Shown here piece after piece: positions 18,113 through 27,547 of a DNA stretch of 64,000 nucleotides. The first letter of the stretch is position 1. Each line of letters begins with the position of its first letter. Made by a program: the position numbers and the translations under genes. Location: NCBI RefSeq assembly GCF_050596425.1, contig NZ_CP192292.1:930001-994000 (forward strand), read 5' to 3'. Under the pieces are notes generated by a model. It did not search any database. It was not told the origin of the DNA and saw nothing but the letters and a program-made list of their open reading frames with translations. This DNA is from G963665925 sp050596425 (GTDB taxonomy: Bacteria; Bacillota; Clostridia; Peptostreptococcales; Acidaminobacteraceae).

Positions 18113-18532
18113 CTACAAAAATGACTTGGCTTCTTCATATAAATCAGTATCTTCTTTATGCATACGCTTAAGGACTGCATCAAAGACCTGGCTGGATGCT
18201 GCCTTAAATGTATCCTGATCCAAAAGAATTTTAGACTTTGTATTATACTGGTCTTTAAACTGCATGTAGGTTTCACGTAAGTTGCCCATCTCGTCCATGT
18301 AACGTTCCGTTTTTTTCTTTAATGGATCGTTGCCCTTTTTAAGAAGGCTAGGGTAAAGATATTTATCCTCACTGTTTAAGTGTATTTTTAGTTTACCGGC
18401 CAGGGCACTTATATGTCTAGCTATAACCAAACCGTTGTCTTCTAAGTTTCCCTGCTCGATTAAAGTCATGGCTTCGTGGATGGTTTCGTAAATATCCTTA
18501 TGTTGTCTTTCTAAATTTTGTAGGGTTGTCAT
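18113..18532 (-). CDS. Hemerythrin-domain protein
   Basis: A 139-residue four-helix protein with the di-iron hemerythrin pattern: HKDIYETIH in helix 1, ARHIS in helix 2, HLNSEDKYLYP in helix 3 and MHKEDTDLYEEA in helix 4. It probably senses or binds oxygen or NO in an anaerobe. The start at 18532 follows GAGGAG by about 7 nt; an ATG 33 nt upstream lacks such a site. It is convergent with the gltD-like gene. Confidence 0.88.
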   Translation of the reverse strand: MTTLQNLERQHKDIYETIHEAMTLIEQGNLEDNGLVIARHISALAGKLKIHLNSEDKYLYPSLLKKGNDPLKKKTERYMDEMGNLRETYMQFKDQYNTKSKILLDQDTFKAASSQVFDAVLKRMHKEDTDLYEEAKSFL

Positions 18533-18670
18533 ATAGTTTCTCCTCTCAATAAATGATTGAGTCAATCACTTTTTGTCTATGAAGAAAGTATAAGGTTTTT
18601 ATATGTACTGAGCGGTAACTCAAGTTACGATTATAAAAAAAGCTTGTAAATATAAAAAATGCTTTCAAAT

Positions 18671-18720
18671 GAGCGACTTGCAAAATATAAAAAACAAGCT
18701 TTAAATTTTGCAAGTGCTAG
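18671..18720 (-). repeat. Dispersed element, copy C (core-less, about 50 bp)
   Basis: GAGCGACTTGCAAAATAT is joined within about 15 nt to AAATTTTGCAAGTGCTA. Both element ends are present without the central hairpin, giving a compact imperfect palindrome. Confidence 0.75.
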
Positions 18721-18829
18721 GCAACAAACGCTTAGGTTAGTCTTAAAAGTCAAAGGGTATAAAAATAGAGACAGTATTATAAACCTATAAAAAATAATGT
18801 GAAGAAGTTTTCACCAAGCGGGTGATGAA

Positions 18830-20401
18830 ATGGATAAAAGCAATATTGACAAAATAGACATACAAGAGAAAAAGGCCAAATTAAGGGGATTGACTTATGC
18901 TCTTCTCCTATGTTTTTTTATGCTTTTAATTTCATCCCTCATATATATCACAGTTCGAGATGATATTTACAATGAAATTGATGAATCACACTATGGACTC
19001 ATTTTTAAGCTTGAAGAAGACATGAATCGAACAATAGAAGGCGTTTCGGAATATGCCATTTATTTAAGTCAATTTCCAGAAACCGAAAAAGCCCTTTATG
19101 GTCATGTAGAGGCACTTGAGAATACGGCATCAGTTATGCAAACCATTTGCCAGCACAATAGGGGTATAGACCAATTTCGTCTTTTGAATAATAAAGGACA
19201 AGAAATCGTACGAATCAATGTAGATGATTCGGGCAAGACGAGCATCGTTGAAAAAGAAAACTTACAAAACAAAGGGGACAGGTACTATTTTAAAGAAGGT
19301 ATGAAAGCAAATCAGGGACAAATCTATATGAGCCGACTTGATTTGAACACTGAAAAAGGGGAAGTCGAAATTCCACATAAGCCTGTTCTAAGAATGGCAG
19401 TGCCTGTAGACAGAGACGGAGATCGGTTAGGGCTTGTCGTACTAAATTATAAAGGTGACGCTATCTTTAAAATGATGGAAAGTGAACATGCACACAGCAA
19501 TGATGACGTGATTCTTTTAAATCAAGAGGGATACTATTTAAAAGGCTTCAGTAATTCTGTTACGTTCGGATTTGATATTCAAGGCCAAGAGGGTCGTGGT
19601 TTTTTTAAGGATCATCCACTGGTATGGGACCGCATGAAAACCAGCGGGACAGGTAAGTATGAAAGTGAACGCGGATGGGTCTATTACAAGGAAATGCAGC
19701 CCATTAAAACGCAGGTAAACCCTTCAAGTTTAAGGTCATGGTTTATATTGATTTCCATACAACAAAAAGAAATTAAAGAAGAACTGAAACATCTTATTTT
19801 AGGCCTTCAAATAGGCAATGTTATTCTCGTTCCCCTCTTTATATTACTGGGGTGGACGCTGGGGGACTACCAGATTAAGAACAAATATTACAAATTAACC
19901 CTAGAAAATCAGGCCCGTGTAGACGCTTTAACAGGACTCTTTAACAGACGCTATGCCAATGAACTCCTTCAGTATAATATTGACCTAATAAGCAGGCAAA
20001 ACGGAAACCTTTCCCTTGTCTACATTGATCTGAACAATCTAAAATTTGTGAATGACACATACGGTCATGAAATGGGCGATCTCATGATAAAATCGGCAGC
20101 TAAGGCCATGATGAAAAGTGTCAGAAAGACAGATGTGATCGGTCGAATGGGAGGGGATGAGTTCATGATTGTCCTACCTGATTGCACCATAAGCAAACTA
20201 CAGGAAATAATGGGTCGTATAGAACGAAGATTTGAAGAGGTTGGTCGAGCAGAGTTGGGGCAAAGCTGGTCAATGAGTTGGGGGTTTTCCCAGTGGACTA
20301 AGGAGGATGACACTGTTACAGATCTTGTAGACAGAGCTGATAACGCCATGTATAGACACAAGAAGATCTTCAAAGAGGCCCCAAAAAATAAGGAGAAGTA
20401 A
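18830..20401 (+). CDS. Double-Cache diguanylate cyclase
   Basis: A 523-residue membrane protein. TM1 is at about 20-44 (LLLCFFMLLISSLIYI), a large extracellular Cache-type sensor at about 45-322, TM2 at about 323-350, and GGDEF at about 360-515. The active site MGGDEF is intact, and RKTD five residues before it is the classical RxxD inhibitory site. It should make c-di-GMP in response to an outside ligand, under product control. The start codon has only GGGTGATG upstream, a weak site. It is one of three GGDEF genes in 15 kb. Confidence 0.92.
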   Translation: MDKSNIDKIDIQEKKAKLRGLTYALLLCFFMLLISSLIYITVRDDIYNEIDESHYGLIFKLEEDMNRTIEGVSEYAIYLSQFPETEKALYGHVEALENTASVMQTICQHNRGIDQFRLLNNKGQEIVRINVDDSGKTSIVEKENLQNKGDRYYFKEGMKANQGQIYMSRLDLNTEKGEVEIPHKPVLRMAVPVDRDGDRLGLVVLNYKGDAIFKMMESEHAHSNDDVILLNQEGYYLKGFSNSVTFGFDIQGQEGRGFFKDHPLVWDRMKTSGTGKYESERGWVYYKEMQPIKTQVNPSSLRSWFILISIQQKEIKEELKHLILGLQIGNVILVPLFILLGWTLGDYQIKNKYYKLTLENQARVDALTGLFNRRYANELLQYNIDLISRQNGNLSLVYIDLNNLKFVNDTYGHEMGDLMIKSAAKAMMKSVRKTDVIGRMGGDEFMIVLPDCTISKLQEIMGRIERRFEEVGRAELGQSWSMSWGFSQWTKEDDTVTDLVDRADNAMYRHKKIFKEAPKNKEK

Positions 20402-20454
20402 AGTTCGTTCTTTGGGTCAGAACAAAATAAAAGCAAACTGAATAAAAAGAATAC

Positions 20455-20483
20455 AAACAGGGCTAAGTAAATGCCCTGTTTTT
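20455..20483 (+). terminator. Terminator after the Cache-GGDEF gene
   Basis: AACAGGG and CCCTGTT pair around a loop of about 12 nt, followed by T5. Confidence 0.8.
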
Positions 20484-20619
20484 CAATGTACGAATATCGC
20501 ATTTATAAATTCCTTGAATACTTGAGAGTCAACTAGTGAAATATTCGATTGGATGGTCCCGGGTTAGTATGACATATTTAGATAAGCAAGAACGTTTAAA
20601 GACTTGATGGGAGGCTATT

Positions 20620-21774
20620 ATGGAATTAAAAAAAGAGTTACCTGAAATTTTCGAAGAATTTTCTGAAGCAAGAAGAAATGGATTTATTGCAGCAAAGGCT
20701 TTTAAGGAACAAAACAAGCCTATGGTGGGGACTTTCTGTACATTTATGCCTCAGGAATTACCACTTGCTATGGGCGCGGCAACGGTTTCACTTTGTGCGA
20801 CGTCTGATGAAACAGTAGGCGATGCTGAAAAAGACCTACCACGTAATCTTTGTCCGCTTATTAAATCCAGCTATGGATTTGGGAAAACAGATAAATGTCC
20901 TTACTTCTACTTTAGTGACCTAGTGGTTGGGGAAACAACATGTGATGGCAAGAAGAAAATGTTTGAGCTTATGGGAGAGTATAAACCAGTACATGTTATG
21001 CAACTGCCTAATAATCCAACAACAAAAGAAGCCCATGACATGTGGAAGGCTGAAATTATCCGCTTAAAAGAATCGCTTGAGACACAGTTTGAAACGACAA
21101 TTACAGAAGAAGATATTAAAAAGGCCATTAACCTTAAAAATAGAGAAAGACAAACACTGAAAGACTTCTATTCTCTTGGAAAGCTAAACCCGCCAGCCAT
21201 TAGTGGTGGTGACCTTCTGAAGGTTCTATATGGCAGCACTTTTAAGTTTGATAGAGAAGAAACAATTAAAGAGGTTTCGGCTCTGACTGATAAAGTTATG
21301 AAGGAATACGAAGCTGGCAAGAAACTGGAGCAAAAACCGAGAATCCTCATCACAGGATGTCCTATCGGTGGCGTGACAGAAAAAGTTGTAAAAGCCATCG
21401 AAGAAAATGGTGCAACTGTGGTCTTCTATGAAAACTGCATGGGTGCCAAAGCTGTTGAAGATAATGTGGATGAATCCAATCCTGATGTTTACGAAGCTCT
21501 GGCAGAGAAATATCTAAAAATTGGATGTTCATGTATGTCGCCAAATGAAAACAGATTTAAACTTCTCGACAGAACAATTGATGAGTACCAAGTGGATGCG
21601 GTTGTAGATGTTATACTACAAGCCTGTCATACCTATGCTGTAGAAACTATGAATGTTAAGCGCTTTGTGAATGATAATAAAGGAAAGCCTTATATCAGTG
21701 TGGAAACAGATTATTCAACATCTGATATTGGTCAGCTAAACACACGTATGGCAGCATTTATTGAAATGTTATAG
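20620..21774 (+). CDS. yjiM: Double-cubane-type anaerobic reductase (YjiM / 2-hydroxyacyl-CoA dehydratase-like)
   Basis: A 384-residue protein of the 2-hydroxyacyl-CoA dehydratase D-component family. It is very close to E. coli YjiM as I remember it (GTFCTFMPQELP, NLCPLIKSSYGFGKTDKCPY, LKNRERQTLKDFYSLG). In this subfamily a homodimer carries a double-cubane [8Fe-9S] cluster bound by cysteines such as those in NLCPL, DKCPY and IGCSC. Its activase is adjacent, 8 nt downstream. The natural substrate is unknown. GGGAGG upstream supports the start. Confidence 0.93.
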   Translation: MELKKELPEIFEEFSEARRNGFIAAKAFKEQNKPMVGTFCTFMPQELPLAMGAATVSLCATSDETVGDAEKDLPRNLCPLIKSSYGFGKTDKCPYFYFSDLVVGETTCDGKKKMFELMGEYKPVHVMQLPNNPTTKEAHDMWKAEIIRLKESLETQFETTITEEDIKKAINLKNRERQTLKDFYSLGKLNPPAISGGDLLKVLYGSTFKFDREETIKEVSALTDKVMKEYEAGKKLEQKPRILITGCPIGGVTEKVVKAIEENGATVVFYENCMGAKAVEDNVDESNPDVYEALAEKYLKIGCSCMSPNENRFKLLDRTIDEYQVDAVVDVILQACHTYAVETMNVKRFVNDNKGKPYISVETDYSTSDIGQLNTRMAAFIEML

Positions 21775-21782
21775 GCGTACCC

Positions 21783-22556
21783 ATGTTAAGTATTGGAATT
21801 GATTCAGGATCGTCGACAACTAAAGGTGTTCTCTTTGATGGAGACAGAGTTCTCGACAAGGTCATATGGCCAACAGGGGCCAATCCGAAAAGAACCATAA
21901 AAACCGTACATGAAAAACTTTATGAAAGTGCAAGGGCATTGGGTCACGACGCCTACACAGTTACCACAGGTTATGGACGTGACTTGCTGGAAGAAGCAGA
22001 TAAGAAAGTGACAGAAATCACGTGTCACGGCAGGGGCGCAGCCGTTTTGCATAAAGATGTTGCTACTGTAATTGACATTGGAGGCCAAGACAGCAAGGTG
22101 ATTTGCCTTGACCGGGACAAAAATGTCCGTGATTTTTTAATGAATGACAAATGTGCAGCGGGCACAGGACGATTTGTTGAAGTCATTATGCGTTTGTTAC
22201 ACCAAGACTTATTTGATTTGGATGACTATGTTCAGGCATCAGAACCAACTAAAATAAGCAGTATGTGCACTGTCTTTGCAGAAAGTGAAGTGATAAGTCT
22301 TCTGGCGCAAGATATTCCAGGAGAAAGCATTGCCAGAGGTGTTATAGCCTCTATTTGTGAAAGAACCTCAACTTTCTCAAAGCGACTGCCGATTGAAGGC
22401 AAGGTGTTTTTTAGTGGGGGCTTGGCCCAGTTCAAAGTTATACGAAATGACCTTGAAAAGTGCTTAGGCCTGGAAGTTGTTACCCATGAAGACGCCCAGT
22501 TAACAGGTGCTATTGGAGCGGCAAGCATAGGCATGCAAAAAATTAAAGCACTATAA
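21783..22556 (+). CDS. yjiL: BadF/HgdC-type ATP-dependent activase for the reductase
   Basis: A 257-residue ASKHA ATPase that injects an electron into its partner by ATP hydrolysis. Motifs are IGIDSGSSTTKGV (phosphate 1), IDIGGQDSKVI (phosphate 2) and FSGGLAQ. NDKCAAGTGRF and SSMCTVFAESEVI supply the two cysteines per subunit for the bridging [4Fe-4S] cluster. It is homologous to E. coli YjiL and to 2-hydroxyglutaryl-CoA dehydratase activators. It starts 8 nt after yjiM, so the pair forms one unit. Confidence 0.94.
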   Translation: MLSIGIDSGSSTTKGVLFDGDRVLDKVIWPTGANPKRTIKTVHEKLYESARALGHDAYTVTTGYGRDLLEEADKKVTEITCHGRGAAVLHKDVATVIDIGGQDSKVICLDRDKNVRDFLMNDKCAAGTGRFVEVIMRLLHQDLFDLDDYVQASEPTKISSMCTVFAESEVISLLAQDIPGESIARGVIASICERTSTFSKRLPIEGKVFFSGGLAQFKVIRNDLEKCLGLEVVTHEDAQLTGAIGAASIGMQKIKAL

Positions 22557-22595
22557 AATATAAAGCGTTATAAAATATAAAGCACTATAAAATAT
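22545..22595. repeat. 17-bp tandem repeat overlapping the yjiL stop
   Basis: AAAGCACTATAAAATAT (22545-22561), AAAGCGTTATAAAATAT (22562-22578) and AAAGCACTATAAAATAT (22579-22595). The first unit includes the last codons and stop of yjiL. Confidence 0.92.
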
Positions 22596-22650
22596 AAACC
22601 GCTTAACCGTAAAGAGGACGTTTTGTTCGCCACACGGTTAAGCGGTTTTA
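22596..22650 (+). terminator. Terminator after yjiML
   Basis: AAACCGCTTAACCGT pairs with ACGGTTAAGCGGTTT across a loop of about 23 nt and ends in TTTTATTG. Confidence 0.88.
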
Positions 22651-22674
22651 TTGTATGAATTATTTTTGTGGGCC

Positions 22675-23127
22675 TTAGTCAGTGTTTAAATCATGGCCTT
22701 CACAAAAAGATTTAAAGGCATTTAGGGTCTTTTGTGTCTCTCTTTTGAACATGGATGGCATAAAAATAAAGAGGAGTCTGTAAAAGAGCTTATTGGAATA
22801 AAACTCTTGCTCACTTACGTAAGTAGTCGAATGATTTGGCTTGCTGATAAATTCATCTGTTGAAATATTTTCAACACCGGAAGACACATACATGGCACTT
22901 ATATAGTCCGGAAAATGCTGTTCTAGAATGGTTTCTTTAATGATCATTTCCTTGTTCTTCATCATAAAATGATATTGATGGACAGCGTTTACTTCAAAGG
23001 CAATCCCTTCAATATTCTCAATTCGAGTCAGACCTTCTTGCCACACAGGTCGAAACTCTAGATTTTTAAACAAGGCGATAACTGCATCACGGGGCAAATC
23101 GATGGTCACTTCACATTTGTATTTCAT
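22675..23127 (-). CDS. SRPBCC family protein
   Basis: A 150-residue protein with the START/Bet v1-like fold signature of the SRPBCC family (MKYKCEVTIDLPRDAVIALF, then FRPVWQEGLTRIE). Members bind lipids or small hydrophobic ligands; a specific role cannot be given. The start at 23127 is chosen because GGGAGG lies between it and an earlier ATG (23139). It is convergent with yjiML across the terminator. Confidence 0.85.
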   Translation of the reverse strand: MKYKCEVTIDLPRDAVIALFKNLEFRPVWQEGLTRIENIEGIAFEVNAVHQYHFMMKNKEMIIKETILEQHFPDYISAMYVSSGVENISTDEFISKPNHSTTYVSEQEFYSNKLFYRLLFIFMPSMFKRETQKTLNAFKSFCEGHDLNTD

Positions 23128-23335
23128 AAGTCCTCCCAAGTGCTTTGATTTATGGCTTGCTTAAATGGTATATAAAGACTAGGTTCTTACAAGCGGTCTG
23201 TTGAAACTTTTTATAAAGTATACATACCTAAATAAAAACCATTCATTCATATTGTTAAGACTTGATAAAAGTCAGTAAACATTGGATACGTTTTAAATAA
23301 TAAGTATAAAAGAAACGGTAAAAACAGGAGGTATT

Positions 23336-24391
23336 ATGAGCGTAATTCTATCAAAAAAAGCCCTTGGGTTTCACTGGGAGACTCAAGACCCATTTCTATT
23401 CTGTGCCCATCATCTTGATAAATACCCTAAGGGAACAGACCAGCTCGGACCAGCCATGCCCCTATCACGAAGAAATTTGGGGCAAGACTTCGATTTGAGC
23501 AATGACTGGAAAATGTATCATGGTCGGACTGTTCCTGGTTTTCCTGAGCATCCTCATAGGGGATTTGAAACAGTCACAGTGGTTCTTGAAGGCTTTGTGG
23601 ACCACTTTGATTCGAAGGGGGCTTCGGGACGCTATGGTCAAGGGGACGTCCAGTGGATGACAGCTGGAGAAGGCATGCAGCATGCAGAAATGTTTCCTCT
23701 GGTGCATTCAGACAAGGAAAACCCACTTCATCTATTTCAAATATGGCTCAACCTGCCCAAAAAAGATAAGTTTGTAAAGCCTCATTATAAGATGCTATGG
23801 AGTGAAGAAGTTCCCATTATTCATTTAAAGAATGACATGATTTTAAATGATGAAACCGCAAAAGAAGAAAGCAACATAAGTGTGACGCTCATTGCGGGTC
23901 AGTTTATGTCAGTAGAATCTGCAAAACCCGCGCCTGATTCTTATGCATCAAATCCAGAAAGCGAATTAAGCATCATGCTGGTCAAAATTGATGAAGGGGC
24001 AAAATTCACATTGCCAAAGGCTTCAGATCATGTAAAAAGAGCCATATATCACTACAAAGGACAGGGCATTAAAATCAATAAAGAAATCCTTGAAAAAGAA
24101 TACCAGGCCTATGTTAAGCCCGAGGCATTGTCCATTGAGAGTCAAGGCAAAGAGGCTGAAATTCTCATTTTGCAGGCTGTGCCTATAAATGAACCTGTGG
24201 CCCAGTACGGCCCCTTTGTTATGAACACAATGGATGAAATCCGAACAGCCTATGATGACTATCAGAAAACAAGATTTGGTGGATGGCCATGGGATAGGTC
24301 TGATCCTGTTAATCCTAAGGACAAAGGGCGTTTTGCAAAGTACGAAGATGGTCGGGTGGTATATCCAGTAAGTGAAGACCGTAAAGACTAA
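23336..24391 (+). CDS. Pirin family protein
   Basis: A 351-residue bicupin. The N-terminal cupin has the pirin metal motif HPHRGFETVTVV and the downstream GEGMQHAEMF, supplying three His and a Glu for iron. The C-terminal half is the pirin_C cupin, ending with GGWPWDRSDP and a charged tail. It is longer than the usual pirin of about 290 residues. Pirins act as quercetinases or redox-responsive regulators; the role here is open. AGGAGG 5 nt upstream fixes the start. Confidence 0.92.
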   Translation: MSVILSKKALGFHWETQDPFLFCAHHLDKYPKGTDQLGPAMPLSRRNLGQDFDLSNDWKMYHGRTVPGFPEHPHRGFETVTVVLEGFVDHFDSKGASGRYGQGDVQWMTAGEGMQHAEMFPLVHSDKENPLHLFQIWLNLPKKDKFVKPHYKMLWSEEVPIIHLKNDMILNDETAKEESNISVTLIAGQFMSVESAKPAPDSYASNPESELSIMLVKIDEGAKFTLPKASDHVKRAIYHYKGQGIKINKEILEKEYQAYVKPEALSIESQGKEAEILILQAVPINEPVAQYGPFVMNTMDEIRTAYDDYQKTRFGGWPWDRSDPVNPKDKGRFAKYEDGRVVYPVSEDRKD

Positions 24392-24491
24392 ATGGCATTA
24401 ATAAAGATTTTTAAAAAATGGGAATGAAAGCTTATATCACTTATGATTGTGGGTAGGTCTAACTAAATGAGCTTTTTAGGAGGATGCCTTT

Positions 24492-27275
24492 ATGAAAAAA
24501 TCATTAGTTATAGATAGCGAATTATTTAAAACATTATTTGAGGTCTCGGGTGATGCCTACTGTCTGATTCAAAATGGTCGGTTTATTATGTCTAATAAGA
24601 GCAGTGAAAACATGCTCCAAGCTGAAGATGGTCAACTCATTGGAATATCACCTATTGAAATATCCCCGGCCATTCAAATGGATGGAAGACGTTCAGATGA
24701 AAAGGCTAGGGAAATGATAGACCTTGCTTTAGAAAAGGGATCGCATAAGTTCGAATGGACGCACAAGAAAATGAATGGCGAACTTTTCCCCACAGAAGTG
24801 GTATTAACCGCAGTTCCAACGGAGGACAAAGATATTCTTCTAGTGGCGTGGAGGGACATTTCAAAGCGACGCTCCCTTGAACTGGACAATATGAAAATGG
24901 GAGAAAAGATAAAACTGTTAACAGACTCCTCTCATATAGGTGTTTGGGAGCACAATGTCAAAACCGATGAGCTACACTGGAATGAATCCATGTATGAAAT
25001 ATTCGGCGTGACAAAGAAATCAAATATGCAAAAACCGATACATATATGGCGCAAATGTGTTTCCAGAGTGGATATGATCCGACTGGAACAAATGATGCAA
25101 GAGGCCATAGAAAAAAAAGACAGATTTGATGCGGATTTTTCTATCCGAACAGATGGGGGAGAGGTCAAGCATTTGAGAACCTTTGCCAACAGCCTTGGAT
25201 TTGAGGACACAACAGAAACCATTGTTGGCATATGTATTGACAATACAGAACGCAAAGAGTCCATGCTCAAGCTTTATGAGGAGAAGTATTCAGCAGAAAC
25301 GGAACTGCTTCAAGCCATGAAGGCCAATCAAGCCAAAAGTATGTTTCTTGCCAATATGTCCCACGAAATTCGAACACCGATGAACGGCATTCTTGGATTT
25401 ATAGACCTTCTCAAACAAACCACGCTTGACCCTGAGCAAGAAGACTATGTCAATGAAGTCTATACGTCAAGTGTGACCCTTCTTCAACTTATATCAGATG
25501 TGCTTGATGTGTCCAAAATCGAGCAGGGACGGGTAAGCCTTGAGTCGATTCCTTTCAACTTAAGAGCCACCATTGATAACATTGTGTCTATGTTTAGCAA
25601 TCAAGCCAAAGATAAAGAAATAGAGATTTATCCTATCATTCAAAGCGATTTTCCTGACATGGTCATTGGAGATCCCACAAGAATACGTCAAATTATCGTC
25701 AATCTTGTCTCAAATGCTGTAAAGTTTACCCACGAGGGAGAGGTCACTATTTATGTGGGGAGCGAAGTCAAAGAAAACGACAAACTAGTGGATGTCACTG
25801 TGTCTGTAAAAGATACGGGCATAGGCATTGAACCTGATAAAATCCCAATACTCTTTGAGCCCTTTACCCAGGCGGATGCGTCAACCACAAGGGAGTTTGG
25901 AGGAACGGGACTTGGGCTTAACATCAGTAAAAATCTCGTTGAACTCATGCAGGGGTCTATGCAGGTGACAAGCCGGATTGGAGAAGGCAGTGAGTTCGAG
26001 TTTAAGCTACCCCTAGGTATTGGAAAAGCACAAATGCCAGATGAGCAAATTCATAATGAAATCGGTGACAAGCGAATTCTGATAGTGGATGATAATAGGA
26101 AAAATCGTAAAGTGGCTATGGGCTACATTGAAAAAATTATTGACCATATTGTGGAATGTTCAGGTGGTGACCAGGCCATTACCACCCTACTGAAAGCGGC
26201 TCGAGACGGAAAGCCCTTTGATCTGGTCATTTGTGATTTCCAAATGCCAAGAATGAATGGCGTGGAGCTGGCCCAGGTGATTAGAGCCATTCCGGCCATC
26301 TCAGACGTGACATTTATTGTTATGAGTTCTTCCCATGACAAAGAAGAGATACGGGCAAAGTGTGATGGGTCTATAAATGACTTGATCATGAAGCCAATAA
26401 GGCGAAACCAATTTATCACACATGTCTACAATTACTTGACAGACGAAAAACTGGATGAGAGGAGACTAGAAGCCCAAAATGATGAAAATTGCTTTGAGAA
26501 GAAGTCCCTGAAAGTCTTGCTGGCTGAAGACAATAAGACAAATCAAAAGCTGTTTGAAAACTATATGAGCAAGTTTGGGGCAGAATGTGACTCAGTAGAT
26601 AACGGAAAAGAGGCTTTTGAAGCTGTCCAAAGCGGACAGTACGATGTGGTATTTATGGATTGTCAGATGCCAGTTATGGATGGTTATGAAGCAACGAAAA
26701 ATATACGCCAGCTAGATGGCAATGAATCTAAAACCCTTATTGTGGCTCTGACAGCCAGTGCCTTTGAAAAGGATAGAAAGAAATGCTATGATGCTGGGAT
26801 GGATGACTATATCACAAAACCTTTAAACTATAAGCTTTTAAAAGACCTGCTTGATGACGTTATGAAAAATAAGGCAAACAAGGAGAGGGGAAGCGGTTTA
26901 GAGAATAGGGCTCGTGGAGAGCAAGCACCAGAAGATCAAAAAAGACAGATGCCGGTCTTTATGGAAGATGCCATGAAAACCCTACATGAAATCACAGAAA
27001 TCGATTTGAACGACTTGGAATGTATGTACCATGATTTTCTTGAAGATCTATACACAGAGCTGACCAGAATTCAAAATCACATAAAGGAAAATGACTTCAC
27101 AGAAGTTAAGAAAGATGCCCATAGGTTAAAAGGCAGTTCAGGAAATCTTCAACTGCACGCCTTATACGATCAGGTCATAAAACTGGAAGAAGGCGCCCAC
27201 GAAGAAGATGTACTCAAGTGTAATAAAGCCCTGCACAATATTGAGAATGTCATGAATGGTCAAAAGATAGGGTAA
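24492..27275 (+). CDS. PAS-PAS hybrid histidine kinase with two receivers and HPt
   Basis: A 927-residue cytosolic phosphorelay protein. Two PAS domains (about 10-130 and 140-255) precede HisKA with H box MSHEIRTPMNGILGF (His about 291). The ATPase domain (about 395-510) has LVSNAVKF, DTGIGI and GGTGLGL. Receiver 1 (about 540-660, ILIVDDN, CDFQMPRMNG), receiver 2 (about 680-800, LLAEDN, MDCQMPVMDG, KPL) and an HPt domain (AHRLKGSSGNL) follow. All phosphotransfer residues appear intact. No membrane segment is visible. The output regulator is not adjacent. TTAGGAGGATGC precedes the ATG. Confidence 0.95.
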   Translation: MKKSLVIDSELFKTLFEVSGDAYCLIQNGRFIMSNKSSENMLQAEDGQLIGISPIEISPAIQMDGRRSDEKAREMIDLALEKGSHKFEWTHKKMNGELFPTEVVLTAVPTEDKDILLVAWRDISKRRSLELDNMKMGEKIKLLTDSSHIGVWEHNVKTDELHWNESMYEIFGVTKKSNMQKPIHIWRKCVSRVDMIRLEQMMQEAIEKKDRFDADFSIRTDGGEVKHLRTFANSLGFEDTTETIVGICIDNTERKESMLKLYEEKYSAETELLQAMKANQAKSMFLANMSHEIRTPMNGILGFIDLLKQTTLDPEQEDYVNEVYTSSVTLLQLISDVLDVSKIEQGRVSLESIPFNLRATIDNIVSMFSNQAKDKEIEIYPIIQSDFPDMVIGDPTRIRQIIVNLVSNAVKFTHEGEVTIYVGSEVKENDKLVDVTVSVKDTGIGIEPDKIPILFEPFTQADASTTREFGGTGLGLNISKNLVELMQGSMQVTSRIGEGSEFEFKLPLGIGKAQMPDEQIHNEIGDKRILIVDDNRKNRKVAMGYIEKIIDHIVECSGGDQAITTLLKAARDGKPFDLVICDFQMPRMNGVELAQVIRAIPAISDVTFIVMSSSHDKEEIRAKCDGSINDLIMKPIRRNQFITHVYNYLTDEKLDERRLEAQNDENCFEKKSLKVLLAEDNKTNQKLFENYMSKFGAECDSVDNGKEAFEAVQSGQYDVVFMDCQMPVMDGYEATKNIRQLDGNESKTLIVALTASAFEKDRKKCYDAGMDDYITKPLNYKLLKDLLDDVMKNKANKERGSGLENRARGEQAPEDQKRQMPVFMEDAMKTLHEITEIDLNDLECMYHDFLEDLYTELTRIQNHIKENDFTEVKKDAHRLKGSSGNLQLHALYDQVIKLEEGAHEEDVLKCNKALHNIENVMNGQKIG

Positions 27276-27310
27276 CTGGGGTAGAATTCAATAATAATGT
27301 ATTATGTAGA

Positions 27311-27368
27311 TCCGCTAAAATGGTGGTAGGCAAAATTGCAACTTGCCTTTTGATTTTAGCGGATTTTC
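27311..27368 (+). terminator. Terminator after the hybrid kinase
   Basis: TCCGCTAAAA (27311-27320) pairs with TTTTAGCGGA (27354-27363), with an inner GGCAA/TTGCC stem, then a T-rich tail. Confidence 0.85.
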
Positions 27369-27547
27369 TATGCGCTATATCCAGTGACGTGGATGAAAAG
27401 ATAGCATAAGGTCATATCGAAAGAAAAGAGGATTATTTAGTTTGACCCGGCTTGACAGAACATGGTAGTCTGAACTTGTCAAAAGAAACTGAAAACACAG
27501 AAAAAACTGTATATTTATACACGATTCATAAGGAGGCATATCATAAA

